Positions 18,224-26,443 of a stretch of DNA of 64,000 bases are shown in pieces. Origin of the DNA: Marinomonas rhodophyticola (GTDB lineage Bacteria > Pseudomonadota > Gammaproteobacteria > Pseudomonadales > Marinomonadaceae). The position numbers were made by a program, and so were the translations under genes. How positions within the stretch are numbered: position 1 is the stretch's first letter; every line of letters begins with the position of its first letter. The notes under the pieces are model-generated. The model searched no databases, was not told the origin of the DNA, and was given only the letters and a program-made list of their open reading frames with translations. The stretch spans positions 1-64,000 of the forward strand of contig NZ_JAPEUL010000001.1 in assembly GCF_026113935.1 (NCBI RefSeq). Reading direction: 5' to 3'.

Positions 18224-19444
18224 TTAACGCTTCCTTAATCGCCCTAAAAATGCGGCAAATCGGTCCATAGCTGGGGTCAGTTCTTCGACGTGGGGAAGGA
18301 AAACAAAGCGTACGTGGTCGGGTGTGGGCCAATTAAATCCCGTACCTTGAACGATGAGGACCTTTTCTTCACGTAAAAATTGAAGAACGAGATCCATGTC
18401 GTTTTTAATTTTGTACATTTTGGCGTCTAGTCTTGGAAATAAATAAAGCGCACCTTCTGGTTTGTGACAATGAACGCCAGGGATTGAATCTAGGGCCTCC
18501 CATGCTACTTTTCGTTGTTCATAGAAGCGTCCACCAGGAACGATAAGCTCGTTTATGCTTTGATACCCACCTAAAGCAGTCTGGACAGCGTGTTGAGCCG
18601 GTACGTTGGCACACAGTCTCATTGAACTAAGTATGTCTAGTCCTTCTATGTAATCAGTGATGCCGCTGCGGTCGCCAGTAATCACCATCCAGCCAGAACG
18701 GAAACCTGCCGTACGATACACTTTTGATAGGCCGCCAAAGGTGATGCAGGGGACTCGACCTTCTGTCAACGTGGCCGTGGGTATGTGCTGTGCGTCGTCA
18801 TAAAGAATTTTGTCGTATATCTCATCTGAGAAGATAAGTAGGTTGTGTTCCTCCGCCAGATTGATAATGGCCTCAAGAACGCCTTTTTCATACACTGCGC
18901 CTGTTGGGTTGTTGGGGTTGATAATAACGATGGCTTTGGTTTTATTGGATATTTTTGATTTGATGTCTTGAATGTCTGGTTGCCACCCTGAGCCTTCATC
19001 GCACATATAGTGGCGAACATATCCACCTGCTAATGTGGCGGCTGCCGTCCAAAGTGGATAGTCCGGAGCGGGAATGAGGATTTCATCGCCGTCATTTAGT
19101 AAGCCTTGCATTGCCATTACGATCAGTTCGCTGACACCATTGCCCATCCACACATAGTTGACGTCAGCAGATTTAATGCCCATGGCTTGATATTTTTGCA
19201 TGACCGCTTTGCGTGCCGAATATAGCCCTTTTGATTCGGAATAGCCTTGTGCTGTAGGTAGATTACGGATGACATCGACAAGTATTTCGTCGGGGGCTTC
19301 AAAACCACATGGGGCAGGGTTGCCGATGTTAAGTTTGAGTATGCGATGGCCTTCTTCTTCCATACGCACGGCCTCTTTTAAGACTGGCCCACGAATTTCA
19401 TAACATATATTGGCGAGTTTGTTTGATTTGCGAATTTGCACCAC
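18224..19444 (-). CDS. alaA: Alanine-type aminotransferase (AlaA-like)
   Basis: The 406-residue fold-type I PLP aminotransferase starts IRKSNKLANICYEIRGPVLK, a hallmark of the AlaA/YfbQ group, which makes alanine from pyruvate and glutamate. The PLP lysine is Lys241 in FGGLSKVYRTAGFRSGW. Other residues of the site are NPNNPTGAVY (about 176-185) and the arginine near the C-terminus in HVRFVFLP. Length is the same as E. coli AlaA. It lies upstream of htpX on the same strand, with 76 bp between them. Confidence 0.9.
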   Translation of the reverse strand: MVQIRKSNKLANICYEIRGPVLKEAVRMEEEGHRILKLNIGNPAPCGFEAPDEILVDVIRNLPTAQGYSESKGLYSARKAVMQKYQAMGIKSADVNYVWMGNGVSELIVMAMQGLLNDGDEILIPAPDYPLWTAAATLAGGYVRHYMCDEGSGWQPDIQDIKSKISNKTKAIVIINPNNPTGAVYEKGVLEAIINLAEEHNLLIFSDEIYDKILYDDAQHIPTATLTEGRVPCITFGGLSKVYRTAGFRSGWMVITGDRSGITDYIEGLDILSSMRLCANVPAQHAVQTALGGYQSINELIVPGGRFYEQRKVAWEALDSIPGVHCHKPEGALYLFPRLDAKMYKIKNDMDLVLQFLREEKVLIVQGTGFNWPTPDHVRFVFLPHVEELTPAMDRFAAFLGRLRKR

Positions 19445-19566
19445 TTAATCCTTACTGAAGCTGGGTGAAAGACACTAACTCTACACTGAACTTGGGAGCA
19501 TTCAAGATGGGAGGTTTGCATAGAGAGAAAAAAACTCAATATTAGGTAGGAGCAGGGGGAGAGGGT

Positions 19567-19598
19567 GTCGGCTTTCTGTATTAGACTAGAAAGCCGAC
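19567..19598. terminator. Hairpin downstream of the YajG-like gene
   Basis: GTCGGCTTTCT and AGAAAGCCGAC form a perfect 11-bp stem around a 10-base loop. A short T-run follows only on the plus strand. It lies just beyond the stop of the lipoprotein gene and is probably its transcript end. Confidence 0.6.
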
Positions 19599-19605
19599 TT
19601 TTAGA

Positions 19606-20175
19606 CTATTTTAACAAAGTAATGATGTTTGGGTCACTTAAGAGGCGTGTTACTGTTTGGCTTGCCAATTCATTCATGTCGTCTTCAATGGCTTGTTGAT
19701 AAGGCATGGTTCCATATTCTCTAACTTTTTCAGAGCCATAGTTTGCTTTATAGGTTTGACCTTTAGCTGCTAATGTTGTTTTTAGTTCAAATTCTAACGT
19801 AGCAACCGTTTTTAATGCTTCAACTTTTGTGGTGTAGCTCATTTTGCTGATTTCTATTTGTAAATCAGCCGCTGGCATGACGCCTTGTTCTGGCGTGAAG
19901 CCCATTTCTCGTAAGCCACTCAAAACACTATCTCGCACACTTTGCTTTATGTCGTTCGTAGTGAATATATCTGCTCGCTCATTTATTCCGGTTTTAATAG
20001 AGCCGACAGCATTGCTTAGTCTAGTACTGGTGGAGACATTGATAACTCGCTCATTAGATAGTGCGATGGTCTTTACATCCGCCTGTGGTGTGATGCTTAT
20101 ATAGTGGGTTGTAGAGCAGCCTGCTAACAAAAGCGTTGATAGGGATAAGGTTAAAAAAAGTTGTTTATTTAGCAT
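19606..20175 (-). CDS. YajG-like lipoprotein
   Basis: The 189-residue precursor has a lipoprotein signal with the lipobox LLLAGC, so it should be acylated at the Cys and sit in the inner or outer membrane. The mature part, with ITPQADV, INERADIFTTNDIKQSVRDS and the C-terminal EDDMNELASQTVTRLLSDPN, resembles the YajG family of small lipoproteins in length and in the pattern of conserved segments. The YajG function is not well defined. It stands alone, on the strand opposite the tRNA array. Confidence 0.7.
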   Translation of the reverse strand: MLNKQLFLTLSLSTLLLAGCSTTHYISITPQADVKTIALSNERVINVSTSTRLSNAVGSIKTGINERADIFTTNDIKQSVRDSVLSGLREMGFTPEQGVMPAADLQIEISKMSYTTKVEALKTVATLEFELKTTLAAKGQTYKANYGSEKVREYGTMPYQQAIEDDMNELASQTVTRLLSDPNIITLLK

Positions 20176-20245
20176 AATAGCTCCGATCAGATTGATTTCT
20201 AAAGCGACTTTTTATCTAAGTTGCTTAAATTAATGAAAAAAACTG

Positions 20246-20273
20246 TTGATTTTAAGATTGGTAACAGTAATAT
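20246..20273 (+). promoter_or_regulatory. Probable promoter of the tRNA array
   Basis: TTGATT, a 16-bp spacer and TAATAT, followed by a GC-rich stretch (ACGCACCCGC) typical of discriminators under stringent control. The first tRNA begins 34 bp after the -10 hexamer. This is the only strong promoter-like element I saw before the array. Confidence 0.55.
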
Positions 20274-20306
20274 ACGCACCCGCTCACACAGCAAGATTGT
20301 AACGAT

Positions 20307-20382
20307 GTCCCATTCGTCTAGAGGCCTAGGACACCGCCCTTTCACGGCGGTAACAGGGGTTCGAACCCCCTATGGGACGCCA
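20307..20382 (+). tRNA. tRNA-Glu (TTC), copy 1
   Basis: The 76-nt cloverleaf has acceptor GTCCCAT/ATGGGAC, anticodon arm CCGCCCTTTCACGGCGG with TTC, T-arm AGGGG-TTCGAAC-CCCCT and encoded CCA. Confidence 0.98.
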
Positions 20383-20442
20383 TCTTCTAAATCAGTTGGC
20401 GTATAGTTTACATAAAATTAATGCGAAGTGAGAGTGTTAATT

Positions 20443-20517
20443 GCGGGAATAGCTCAGTGGTAGAGCACAACCTTGCCAAGGTTGGGGTCGCGAGTTCGAG
20501 CCTCGTTTCCCGCTCCA
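20443..20517 (+). tRNA. tRNA-Gly (GCC), copy 1
   Basis: The 75-nt cloverleaf has acceptor GCGGGAA/TTCCCGC, anticodon loop TTGCCAA (GCC) and encoded CCA. All five Gly copies are identical by eye. Confidence 0.98.
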
Positions 20518-20574
20518 TCATCATTGTTAGCGATAGCAGGGTGATTTGTTTACAGTTTTGTCAAAACTGATTTT

Positions 20575-20650
20575 GTCCCATTCGTCTAGAGGCCTAGGAC
20601 ACCGCCCTTTCACGGCGGTAACAGGGGTTCGAACCCCCTATGGGACGCCA
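20575..20650 (+). tRNA. tRNA-Glu (TTC), copy 2
   Basis: Same sequence as copy 1, with encoded CCA at 20648-20650. Confidence 0.98.
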
Positions 20651-20719
20651 ATTTTTAAAGATTGCCTTTGTTTGCAAAGGGATCAAACATCGCTTGAATA
20701 GAGTAGAGCGGTTAGTAAT

Positions 20720-20794
20720 GCGGGAATAGCTCAGTGGTAGAGCACAACCTTGCCAAGGTTGGGGTCGCGAGTTCGAGCCTCGTTTCCCGCTCCA
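20720..20794 (+). tRNA. tRNA-Gly (GCC), copy 2
   Basis: Identical to Gly copy 1. The spacing to it is 277 bp. Confidence 0.98.
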
Positions 20795-20851
20795 TCATCA
20801 TTGTTAGCGATAGCAGGGTGATTTGTTTACAGTTTTGTCAAAACTGATTGT

Positions 20852-20927
20852 GTCCCATTCGTCTAGAGGCCTAGGACACCGCCCTTTCACGGCGGTAACA
20901 GGGGTTCGAACCCCCTATGGGACGCCA
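20852..20927 (+). tRNA. tRNA-Glu (TTC), copy 3
   Basis: Same sequence as copy 1, 277 bp after copy 2. Confidence 0.98.
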
Positions 20928-20997
20928 CTTTTTTAAAGATTGCCTTTGTTTGCAAAGGGATCGAACATCGCTTGAATAGAGTAGAGCGGTTAGTAAT

Positions 20998-21072
20998 GCG
21001 GGAATAGCTCAGTGGTAGAGCACAACCTTGCCAAGGTTGGGGTCGCGAGTTCGAGCCTCGTTTCCCGCTCCA
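20998..21072 (+). tRNA. tRNA-Gly (GCC), copy 3
   Basis: Identical to Gly copy 1. Confidence 0.98.
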
Positions 21073-21129
21073 TCATCATTGTTAGCGATAGCAGGGTGAT
21101 TTGTTTACAGTTTTGTCAAAACTGATTGT

Positions 21130-21204
21130 GTCCCATTCGTCTAGAGGCCTAGGACACCGCCCTTTCACGGCGGTAACAGGGGTTCGAACCCCTATGGGAC
21201 GCCA
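21130..21204 (+). tRNA. tRNA-Glu (TTC), copy 4, one C short in the T-stem
   Basis: This copy has GAACCCCTATGGG where the others have GAACCCCCTATGGG, so it is 75 nt and the T-stem loses a pair. Since all other copies are identical, a homopolymer sequencing error is the simplest reading, although a damaged copy is possible. Confidence 0.9.
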
Positions 21205-21273
21205 ATTTTTAAAGATTGCCTTTGTTTGCAAAGGGATCAAACATCGCTTGAATAGAGTAGAGCGGTTAGTAAT

Positions 21274-21348
21274 GCGGGAATAGCTCAGTGGTAGAGCACA
21301 ACCTTGCCAAGGTTGGGGTCGCGAGTTCGAGCCTCGTTTCCCGCTCCA
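21274..21348 (+). tRNA. tRNA-Gly (GCC), copy 4
   Basis: Identical to Gly copy 1. Confidence 0.98.
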
Positions 21349-21405
21349 TCATCGTTGTTAGCGATAGCAGGGTGATTTGTTTACAGTTTTGTCAAAACTG
21401 ATTGT

Positions 21406-21481
21406 GTCCCATTCGTCTAGAGGCCTAGGACACCGCCCTTTCACGGCGGTAACAGGGGTTCGAACCCCCTATGGGACGCCA
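21406..21481 (+). tRNA. tRNA-Glu (TTC), copy 5
   Basis: Same sequence as copy 1. It is the last Glu in the strictly repeated part of the array. Confidence 0.98.
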
Positions 21482-21534
21482 CTTTTATTTTAGATAAAAG
21501 TATTGTTAGTGATTTTGAATGTATTAAAGTTTAT

Positions 21535-21610
21535 GTCCCATTCGTCTAGAGGCCTAGGACACCGCCCTTTCACGGCGGTAACAGGGGTTCGAACCCCCTA
21601 TGGGACGCCA
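21535..21610 (+). tRNA. tRNA-Glu (TTC), copy 6
   Basis: Same sequence as copy 1. It follows another Glu directly, without a Gly between, and its spacer is unrelated to the earlier ones. Confidence 0.98.
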
Positions 21611-21664
21611 CTTTTACCTTTTATAGGGTAACTATGTTGCTGAGAAATGTTCAGCAATAGCAAT

Positions 21665-21739
21665 GCGGGAATAGCTCAGTGGTAGAGCACAACCTTGCCA
21701 AGGTTGGGGTCGCGAGTTCGAGCCTCGTTTCCCGCTCCA
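21665..21739 (+). tRNA. tRNA-Gly (GCC), copy 5
   Basis: Identical to Gly copy 1, with a different flank. Confidence 0.98.
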
Positions 21740-21767
21740 CTTTCTTTTAAGAAGAAAGTTTTTATAT

Positions 21768-21843
21768 GTCCCATTCGTCTAGAGGCCTAGGACACCGCCC
21801 TTTCACGGCGGTAACAGGGGTTCGAACCCCCTATGGGACGCCA
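21768..21843 (+). tRNA. tRNA-Glu (TTC), copy 7
   Basis: Same sequence as copy 1. It is the last tRNA of the array, 48 bp before pabC. Confidence 0.98.
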
Positions 21844-21891
21844 TCCTTTTTTGCGCTATCATAGCTAACCTTCATTTTTGAGTTTTTAGCA

Positions 21892-22719
21892 ATGACTTGG
21901 TTTGTCAATTACAGATTAGACAATTTTATTTCCGTTGCTGATCGTGGTTTGGCTTATGGCGATGGCGTATTTGAAACGATTCGTGTTTTTCCTCTGTATT
22001 TTCTGCACATCGAAGATCATCTTGCTCGCTTGTATCGTGGGCTTTCTAAGCTTGCTATGCCTTTAACATTAGAGCAGAAGCATAATCTGTATGCGTTTTT
22101 GTATTCGGATGTTTTACCCTTAATCCATGAAGAGTCTGTGGTAAAAATTATTGTGAGTCGAGGTGAGGGTGGAAGAGGTTATTTAGCCCCAAAGCAATGC
22201 ATTCACTCCATCATTATTGGTATTCTTCCTGCACCGAATTACCAACCTCAACGTGATAAAGGCATCTCGCTTTCCGTTTCTCCTGTAACTATAAGCTCTA
22301 ATCGTTATCTTGCTGGAATAAAACACTTAAACAGGCTCGAAAATGTGGTCGCTAAGCAATTTTTGACATTAGATGATTTTGAATCGATCATGATGAATGA
22401 TAAGCAGCAATTGGTTGAATGTATTCAAAGTAATCTTTTTTGGTGTAAGCAAGGGGTTTTATATACTCCTTCACTGGCGCTATCGGGAGTGCAAGGTACT
22501 TATCGTAAAGCCATTATAGCGAATCAATTTAACTACATGATTCAAATTGGTCACTTTGAGCTTGGGGATCTAATGTCCGCAGATGAAGTCTTTATTACGA
22601 ATAGTCTGATGGGTATAGTGCCTGTCATCCGTGTTTCAGGAGAATCTTTTCCAATTGGTTTTCATACTCGTAAGTTACAAACTTTAATGCAAGCTAAGGA
22701 TATGCATGGCGTTCAATAA
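21892..22719 (+). CDS. pabC: Aminodeoxychorismate lyase
   Basis: PabC is a fold-type IV PLP enzyme that splits 4-amino-4-deoxychorismate into p-aminobenzoate and pyruvate for folate. The 275-residue protein has DRGLAYGDGVFETIRV near the N-terminus, KIIVSRGEGGRGY, the PLP lysine in LAGIKHLNRLENV and FITNSLMGIVPV. It begins 48 bp after the last tRNA and has a weak ribosome site, and its end overlaps mltG by 14 bp. The order pabC-mltG-tmk-holB-tatD is a common gammaproteobacterial cluster, which supports the call. Confidence 0.93.
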   Translation: MTWFVNYRLDNFISVADRGLAYGDGVFETIRVFPLYFLHIEDHLARLYRGLSKLAMPLTLEQKHNLYAFLYSDVLPLIHEESVVKIIVSRGEGGRGYLAPKQCIHSIIIGILPAPNYQPQRDKGISLSVSPVTISSNRYLAGIKHLNRLENVVAKQFLTLDDFESIMMNDKQQLVECIQSNLFWCKQGVLYTPSLALSGVQGTYRKAIIANQFNYMIQIGHFELGDLMSADEVFITNSLMGIVPVIRVSGESFPIGFHTRKLQTLMQAKDMHGVQ

Positions 22720-23845
22720 ATGGTTCAAGCGTGCTAAACGATTACATCGAGTGAAAAAATCCTATCGCTCTAGAAAGTCTTATCGTGCTAAAAAATCTTA
22801 TCTTGCAAGATGGTCTTATCGTAATAAATGGTTCTATCGCGTTGTTTTTTTAAGTATTGTTGTCACCGCTATTGCTGCAGGTCATCTGTACCAGTCAATT
22901 ACGTCAACTATTTCATTAGATTCTGTTGAAACATTTGAGGTGAGTAAAGGCGATACCGCATACAGTTTGGGCGTCAAGTTGAGCGAAAAAGGTTGGATTG
23001 AGTACCCTTTTTTGACGCGTATTGTCGCAAGGTTAGAGCCTGAATGGGTCCCTAAGGTCGGTAAATATGCGATTGAGCCAACTATGAATTTATTGGATGT
23101 CATGGCTCTGTTTGATTCTGGTCAATCTATCTTTTACTCCATAACGTTATTGGAGGGTAAAACAACACAAGACTTCCTTTCTGCTATGGCAGCGCGCGGT
23201 AATATCACAATGACGCTAACCGGTATGTCGAATCAAGAAATTGCTAAGGCATTAGGGCTTGCATTTCCACATTCTGAAGGGCAATTTTTTGCTAATACGT
23301 ATCGTTATCATGAAGGTGATACTGACGCTAGCATCCTTAAGCATGCGAATGATCTTTTAGTGCAAACGTTAGCTGACTTATGGGAGAGTAAAGTCCCTGA
23401 TTTGCCATATAAATCGCCTTATGAGGCATTGATTATGGCGTCAATTATTGAAAAAGAAACAGGAGTCCCAGTGGAGCGCCCATTGATTGCCCGTGTTTTT
23501 ATAAGTCGATTAGAAAAGGGGATGCGTTTACAAACGGACCCTACGGTAATTTATGGTCTTGGTGATCTATTTAAAGGCAACTTAACTCGTAAAGGTTTGC
23601 AGCATTCCTCCCCTTATAACACCTACAGGGTTTATGGATTGCCGCCTACTCCTATTGCGAACGTGGGACGTGAAGCCATTGCTGCCGCCCTTAATCCAGG
23701 AAAAACCGATGCACTGTATTTTGTTGCAAAGGGGGATGGTACCCATGCTTTTTCTAAAACCCTAAGTGAACACAATAAAGCGGTAAGAGAGTTTCAATTC
23801 AAGCGTCGAGAGGATTACCGTTCGACTCCAGTAATTGCGAAATAG
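22706..23845 (+). CDS. mltG: Endolytic murein transglycosylase MltG with repeated basic N-terminus
   Basis: MltG cuts nascent peptidoglycan strands and sets glycan length at the inner membrane. The 379-residue protein has one transmembrane helix at about 46-63 (VVFLSIVVTAIAAGHLY), a LysM-like region and the catalytic domain MASIIEKETGVPVERPLIA with Glu249, then LQTDPTVIYG and SPYNTYR...GLPPTPIANVG. The cytoplasmic tail is unusual: residues 18-47 are five copies of a six-residue basic unit (KSYRSR, KSYRAK, KSYLAR, WSYRNK, WFYRVV). Typical homologues have only a short tail here. The start overlaps pabC. Confidence 0.93.
   Translation: MAFNKWFKRAKRLHRVKKSYRSRKSYRAKKSYLARWSYRNKWFYRVVFLSIVVTAIAAGHLYQSITSTISLDSVETFEVSKGDTAYSLGVKLSEKGWIEYPFLTRIVARLEPEWVPKVGKYAIEPTMNLLDVMALFDSGQSIFYSITLLEGKTTQDFLSAMAARGNITMTLTGMSNQEIAKALGLAFPHSEGQFFANTYRYHEGDTDASILKHANDLLVQTLADLWESKVPDLPYKSPYEALIMASIIEKETGVPVERPLIARVFISRLEKGMRLQTDPTVIYGLGDLFKGNLTRKGLQHSSPYNTYRVYGLPPTPIANVGREAIAAALNPGKTDALYFVAKGDGTHAFSKTLSEHNKAVREFQFKRREDYRSTPVIAK
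22757..22846 (+). repeat. Five in-frame 18-bp repeats in the mltG 5' end
   Basis: The five 18-bp units follow the pattern AAATCTTATCGTGCTAAA with drift, encoding the hexapeptides described for MltG. The units differ at several positions, so the repeat is not recent and not an assembly artefact. Confidence 0.8.
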
Positions 23846-23857
23846 AGGAGTGTTTGT

Positions 23858-24496
23858 ATGAGAGGTAAATTTATTTCGCTTGAGGGTGGGGAAGGCAGCG
23901 GTAAAACAACTGCAATGCATTTTATCCGTGAGTGGCTAGAAGCACATAATGTTCCTTATATTATGACTCGTGAGCCAGGTGGAACGCCTCTAGCAGAAGA
24001 CATTAGACAATTAATTCTAAGTCCTAGAGATGAGAAGGTGAATGATACCACGGAGCTATTGTTGGTTTTTGCGGCTCGTGCTCAGCACTTGGCTGAAAAA
24101 ATACAGCCGGCTTTAGAAAAAGGCGTCTGGGTAATCAGTGATCGGTTCTTAGATTCCAGCTATGTTTATCAAGGTAAAGCCCGTGGTGGCGACATGGCGA
24201 TGTTAGATCTTTTAGCTAACTGGGTGGTGGGCGACAATAAACCGGATGCGACCTTATTGTTAGATGTGCCTGTAGACTTGGGGCAAACGCGTGTTATACA
24301 GCGTCAACATCAAGATCGCTTGGATAAGGAGTCACTTGCCTTTCATCAAAAAGTCCGAGATGGCTTTCTTGAGCGTGCTAGTATGGATCCAAAGAGAATC
24401 AAAATTATTGATGCCAGCTTATCTTTACCCTTGGTACAACAACAAATAGAAGATCAACTATTGCGGTTAAGTGAAGCCTGGTCTGGTGCCGTCTAG
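23858..24496 (+). CDS. tmk: Thymidylate kinase
   Basis: Tmk phosphorylates dTMP to dTDP. The 212-residue protein has the P-loop GGEGSGKTT at 10-18, TREPGGTPLAE (dTMP binding) and SDRFLDSSYVYQGKARG. Start ATG at 23858 follows GGAG. It is 12 bp after mltG and directly abuts holB, in the usual cluster. Confidence 0.97.
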   Translation: MRGKFISLEGGEGSGKTTAMHFIREWLEAHNVPYIMTREPGGTPLAEDIRQLILSPRDEKVNDTTELLLVFAARAQHLAEKIQPALEKGVWVISDRFLDSSYVYQGKARGGDMAMLDLLANWVVGDNKPDATLLLDVPVDLGQTRVIQRQHQDRLDKESLAFHQKVRDGFLERASMDPKRIKIIDASLSLPLVQQQIEDQLLRLSEAWSGAV

Positions 24497-25435
24497 ATGT
24501 CAAATATTGCTCACTGGTTAATGCCTTGCTTGCAGCAAGTTCAAGTTTTAAAAAAGACCAATAGCCTATCGCATGCTTTATTAATAATGGGGGCTGATGG
24601 CGTAGGCCAAGAAGAGCTTGCCCGTGAGATGGTCAAAGACCTGATGTGTGAGCTTGATCAGGCAGCGGCATGTGGACAGTGTCATTCTTGTCAATTAATG
24701 CGTGCCGACACCCATCCTGATTTTCGTGTGTTGGATGGAGAGATTGGCAGTATTAAAGTAGACCAAGTACGTTTGCTGGTGCGACAAATAAGTCAAAAGC
24801 CTCAAGTAGGGCAAAATAAGGTTGTGCTCATTACTCACGCGCAAGCAATGAATATTAATGCCGCGAATGCCGTTTTGAAAGCGTTAGAAGAGCCAGCAGC
24901 ACGAACGTATTTTGTGCTAACCAGTTCACAATCTACGAGTCTTTTACCAACAATTCGCAGTCGTTGTTTGTTGGTGAATGTCCCAACGCCAAACATTCAA
25001 GAAGTAAAGCAATGGCTTCTACAGCAGCCAGATGGAGAGGCGCTCAGCTCTCTTTTTTGGTTAACGACCCAGCCATTTCGTTTATTATCAATTCAACAGC
25101 AAGGCAAACTGTCATTGTATGCCAATTTGCCAAATCAATTGTCCGCTATGCTGCAGGGGACGGCTTCCATCAGCGACGTTTTAAAAGGTTTGGATAGCAA
25201 TAATATTGAAGATTATTGCAATGGTTTGGCGGCGATACTGCATCAATGTATTTGCCACTCTACCGGTGCTCCGTTAGACGCAGCCTTGCAAGATATTTAC
25301 ATGGCATTAATCACACGTTTAGGCATTCATTCCTTGATGATGCGCTATCAAGCTTTACAAAAACTTAAGTCAGATCTTCAAAAAACCAATTTAAACCCCA
25401 TAATGCAACTCACACATGAATTGAATCAATGGTAA
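24497..25435 (+). CDS. holB: DNA polymerase III subunit delta prime
   Basis: HolB is a fixed subunit of the clamp loader. The 312-residue protein has SHALLIMGADGVGQEELA, where the P-loop lysine is replaced by Gln as expected for a subunit that does not bind ATP. It also has the zinc module CGQCHSCQLM, with Cys59, Cys62 and Cys65 and a possible fourth ligand at Cys51, and the SRC-like segment TIRSRCLLVNV. It starts immediately after the tmk stop. Confidence 0.94.
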   Translation: MSNIAHWLMPCLQQVQVLKKTNSLSHALLIMGADGVGQEELAREMVKDLMCELDQAAACGQCHSCQLMRADTHPDFRVLDGEIGSIKVDQVRLLVRQISQKPQVGQNKVVLITHAQAMNINAANAVLKALEEPAARTYFVLTSSQSTSLLPTIRSRCLLVNVPTPNIQEVKQWLLQQPDGEALSSLFWLTTQPFRLLSIQQQGKLSLYANLPNQLSAMLQGTASISDVLKGLDSNNIEDYCNGLAAILHQCICHSTGAPLDAALQDIYMALITRLGIHSLMMRYQALQKLKSDLQKTNLNPIMQLTHELNQW

Positions 25436-25442
25436 CCCAACT

Positions 25443-26255
25443 ATGTTAATTGATACCCATTGCCATCTCGATATGCTGGATTTGGCACCTTACGACCACA
25501 AGATAAAAGCAGCCATTGATGCGGCGTATCATAAAGGCGTCAGACAATTACTGACCATTAGTGTTGATCTAAATAAAATGGATACCGTTCTCAGCTTTAC
25601 TAAGCGTGCAGGCATTTATGCCAGTTGTGGTGTTCACCCTCTGCAAAGTGATGGGCTACTTACTGATGATGTTTTATTGCGTCAATATGCTAATGATCCA
25701 AAGGTCATTGCAATCGGCGAAACGGGCTTAGACTATTTTTATGAAGCGTCAGAACAGGCACATGATGCTCAAAAAGTCAGTTTCATCCATCACCTTCAAA
25801 CGGCCGGTGAATTGGGACTGCCAGTCATAGTGCATACTCGTAATGCTAAACAAGACACTTTGTCGTTGATTCGACAATACGGTAATTCAGCTACCGCTGG
25901 TGTATTGCATTGTTTCACTGAAGACTACGAGATGGCCAAAGCGGCGTTAGATGAAAACTATTTGATTTCTATCTCTGGAATCGTCACTTTTAAAGCGGCT
26001 GATGAATTAAAGGAAACAGTCCGTAAGCTTCCTCTAGACGCGTTGATCATTGAAACCGATTCGCCTTATTTGGCTCCCGTGCCTTTTCGAGGTAAAAAAA
26101 ATGAACCTAAGTATGTATCGGAAGTCGCTCAATACGTTGCTGACTTGAAAGGCATTCGATATGAAGCTTTATTAGAAGCCACGGCTGCGAACTTTCATCG
26201 TGTGTTCAGTAAAGTAAATCCTCAGCATCAAATACAGCTTGATGAGAATTCATGA
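25443..26255 (+). CDS. TatD-family metal-dependent hydrolase (YcfH type)
   Basis: The 270-residue TIM-barrel nuclease starts with the metal motif DTHCHLD at 3-9 and has SCGVHPLQ, AIGETGLDYFY, PVIVHTRNAKQDT, GVLHCFTEDYEMA and ETDSPYLAP, the full TatD set. Relatives are 3'-5' DNA exonucleases, and the YcfH member sits next to holB in many genomes, as here, only 7 bp after it. The specific substrate is not known from sequence. Confidence 0.93.
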   Translation: MLIDTHCHLDMLDLAPYDHKIKAAIDAAYHKGVRQLLTISVDLNKMDTVLSFTKRAGIYASCGVHPLQSDGLLTDDVLLRQYANDPKVIAIGETGLDYFYEASEQAHDAQKVSFIHHLQTAGELGLPVIVHTRNAKQDTLSLIRQYGNSATAGVLHCFTEDYEMAKAALDENYLISISGIVTFKAADELKETVRKLPLDALIIETDSPYLAPVPFRGKKNEPKYVSEVAQYVADLKGIRYEALLEATAANFHRVFSKVNPQHQIQLDENS

Positions 26256-26443
26256 CATGCTTGTTGATTATTCATTCTGTTTTTTGTTAAGAACCACGAT
26301 GATATTCATCTTGCGTATAGGCGAAGTGTCGTCAGAGTGTTAGTCTCAACGTATTGTATTCACTTAACATATTTGAAAGAAGAGTCTTATTCTTTCGCAG
26401 GCTTCACCTATAAAAAGCTTGTCAAACAAAAGGAAATCCATTG

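Larger units (their letters stand above)
20443..21481 (+). repeat. Tandem repeat of about 277 bp, each unit Gly-spacer-Glu-spacer
   Basis: Three full units and most of a fourth start at 20443, 20720, 20998 and 21274 (steps 277, 278 and 276). Not only the tRNAs but also both spacers are repeated almost exactly. The Gly-to-Glu spacer carries the small stem CAGTTTTG-T-CAAAACTG, and the Glu-to-Gly spacer carries CCTTTG-TTTG-CAAAGG. This shows duplication of a whole two-tRNA unit. Confidence 0.95.

Noticed and set aside
20221..21283. Short open frames across the tRNA genes (near 20221-20406 and 21101-21283)
   Set aside because: They are translations of tRNA sequence, with no ribosome sites.
20307..21843. 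CRISPR-like repeat array
   Set aside because: The repeats are complete tRNA genes with anticodons and CCA; spacers are also repeated.
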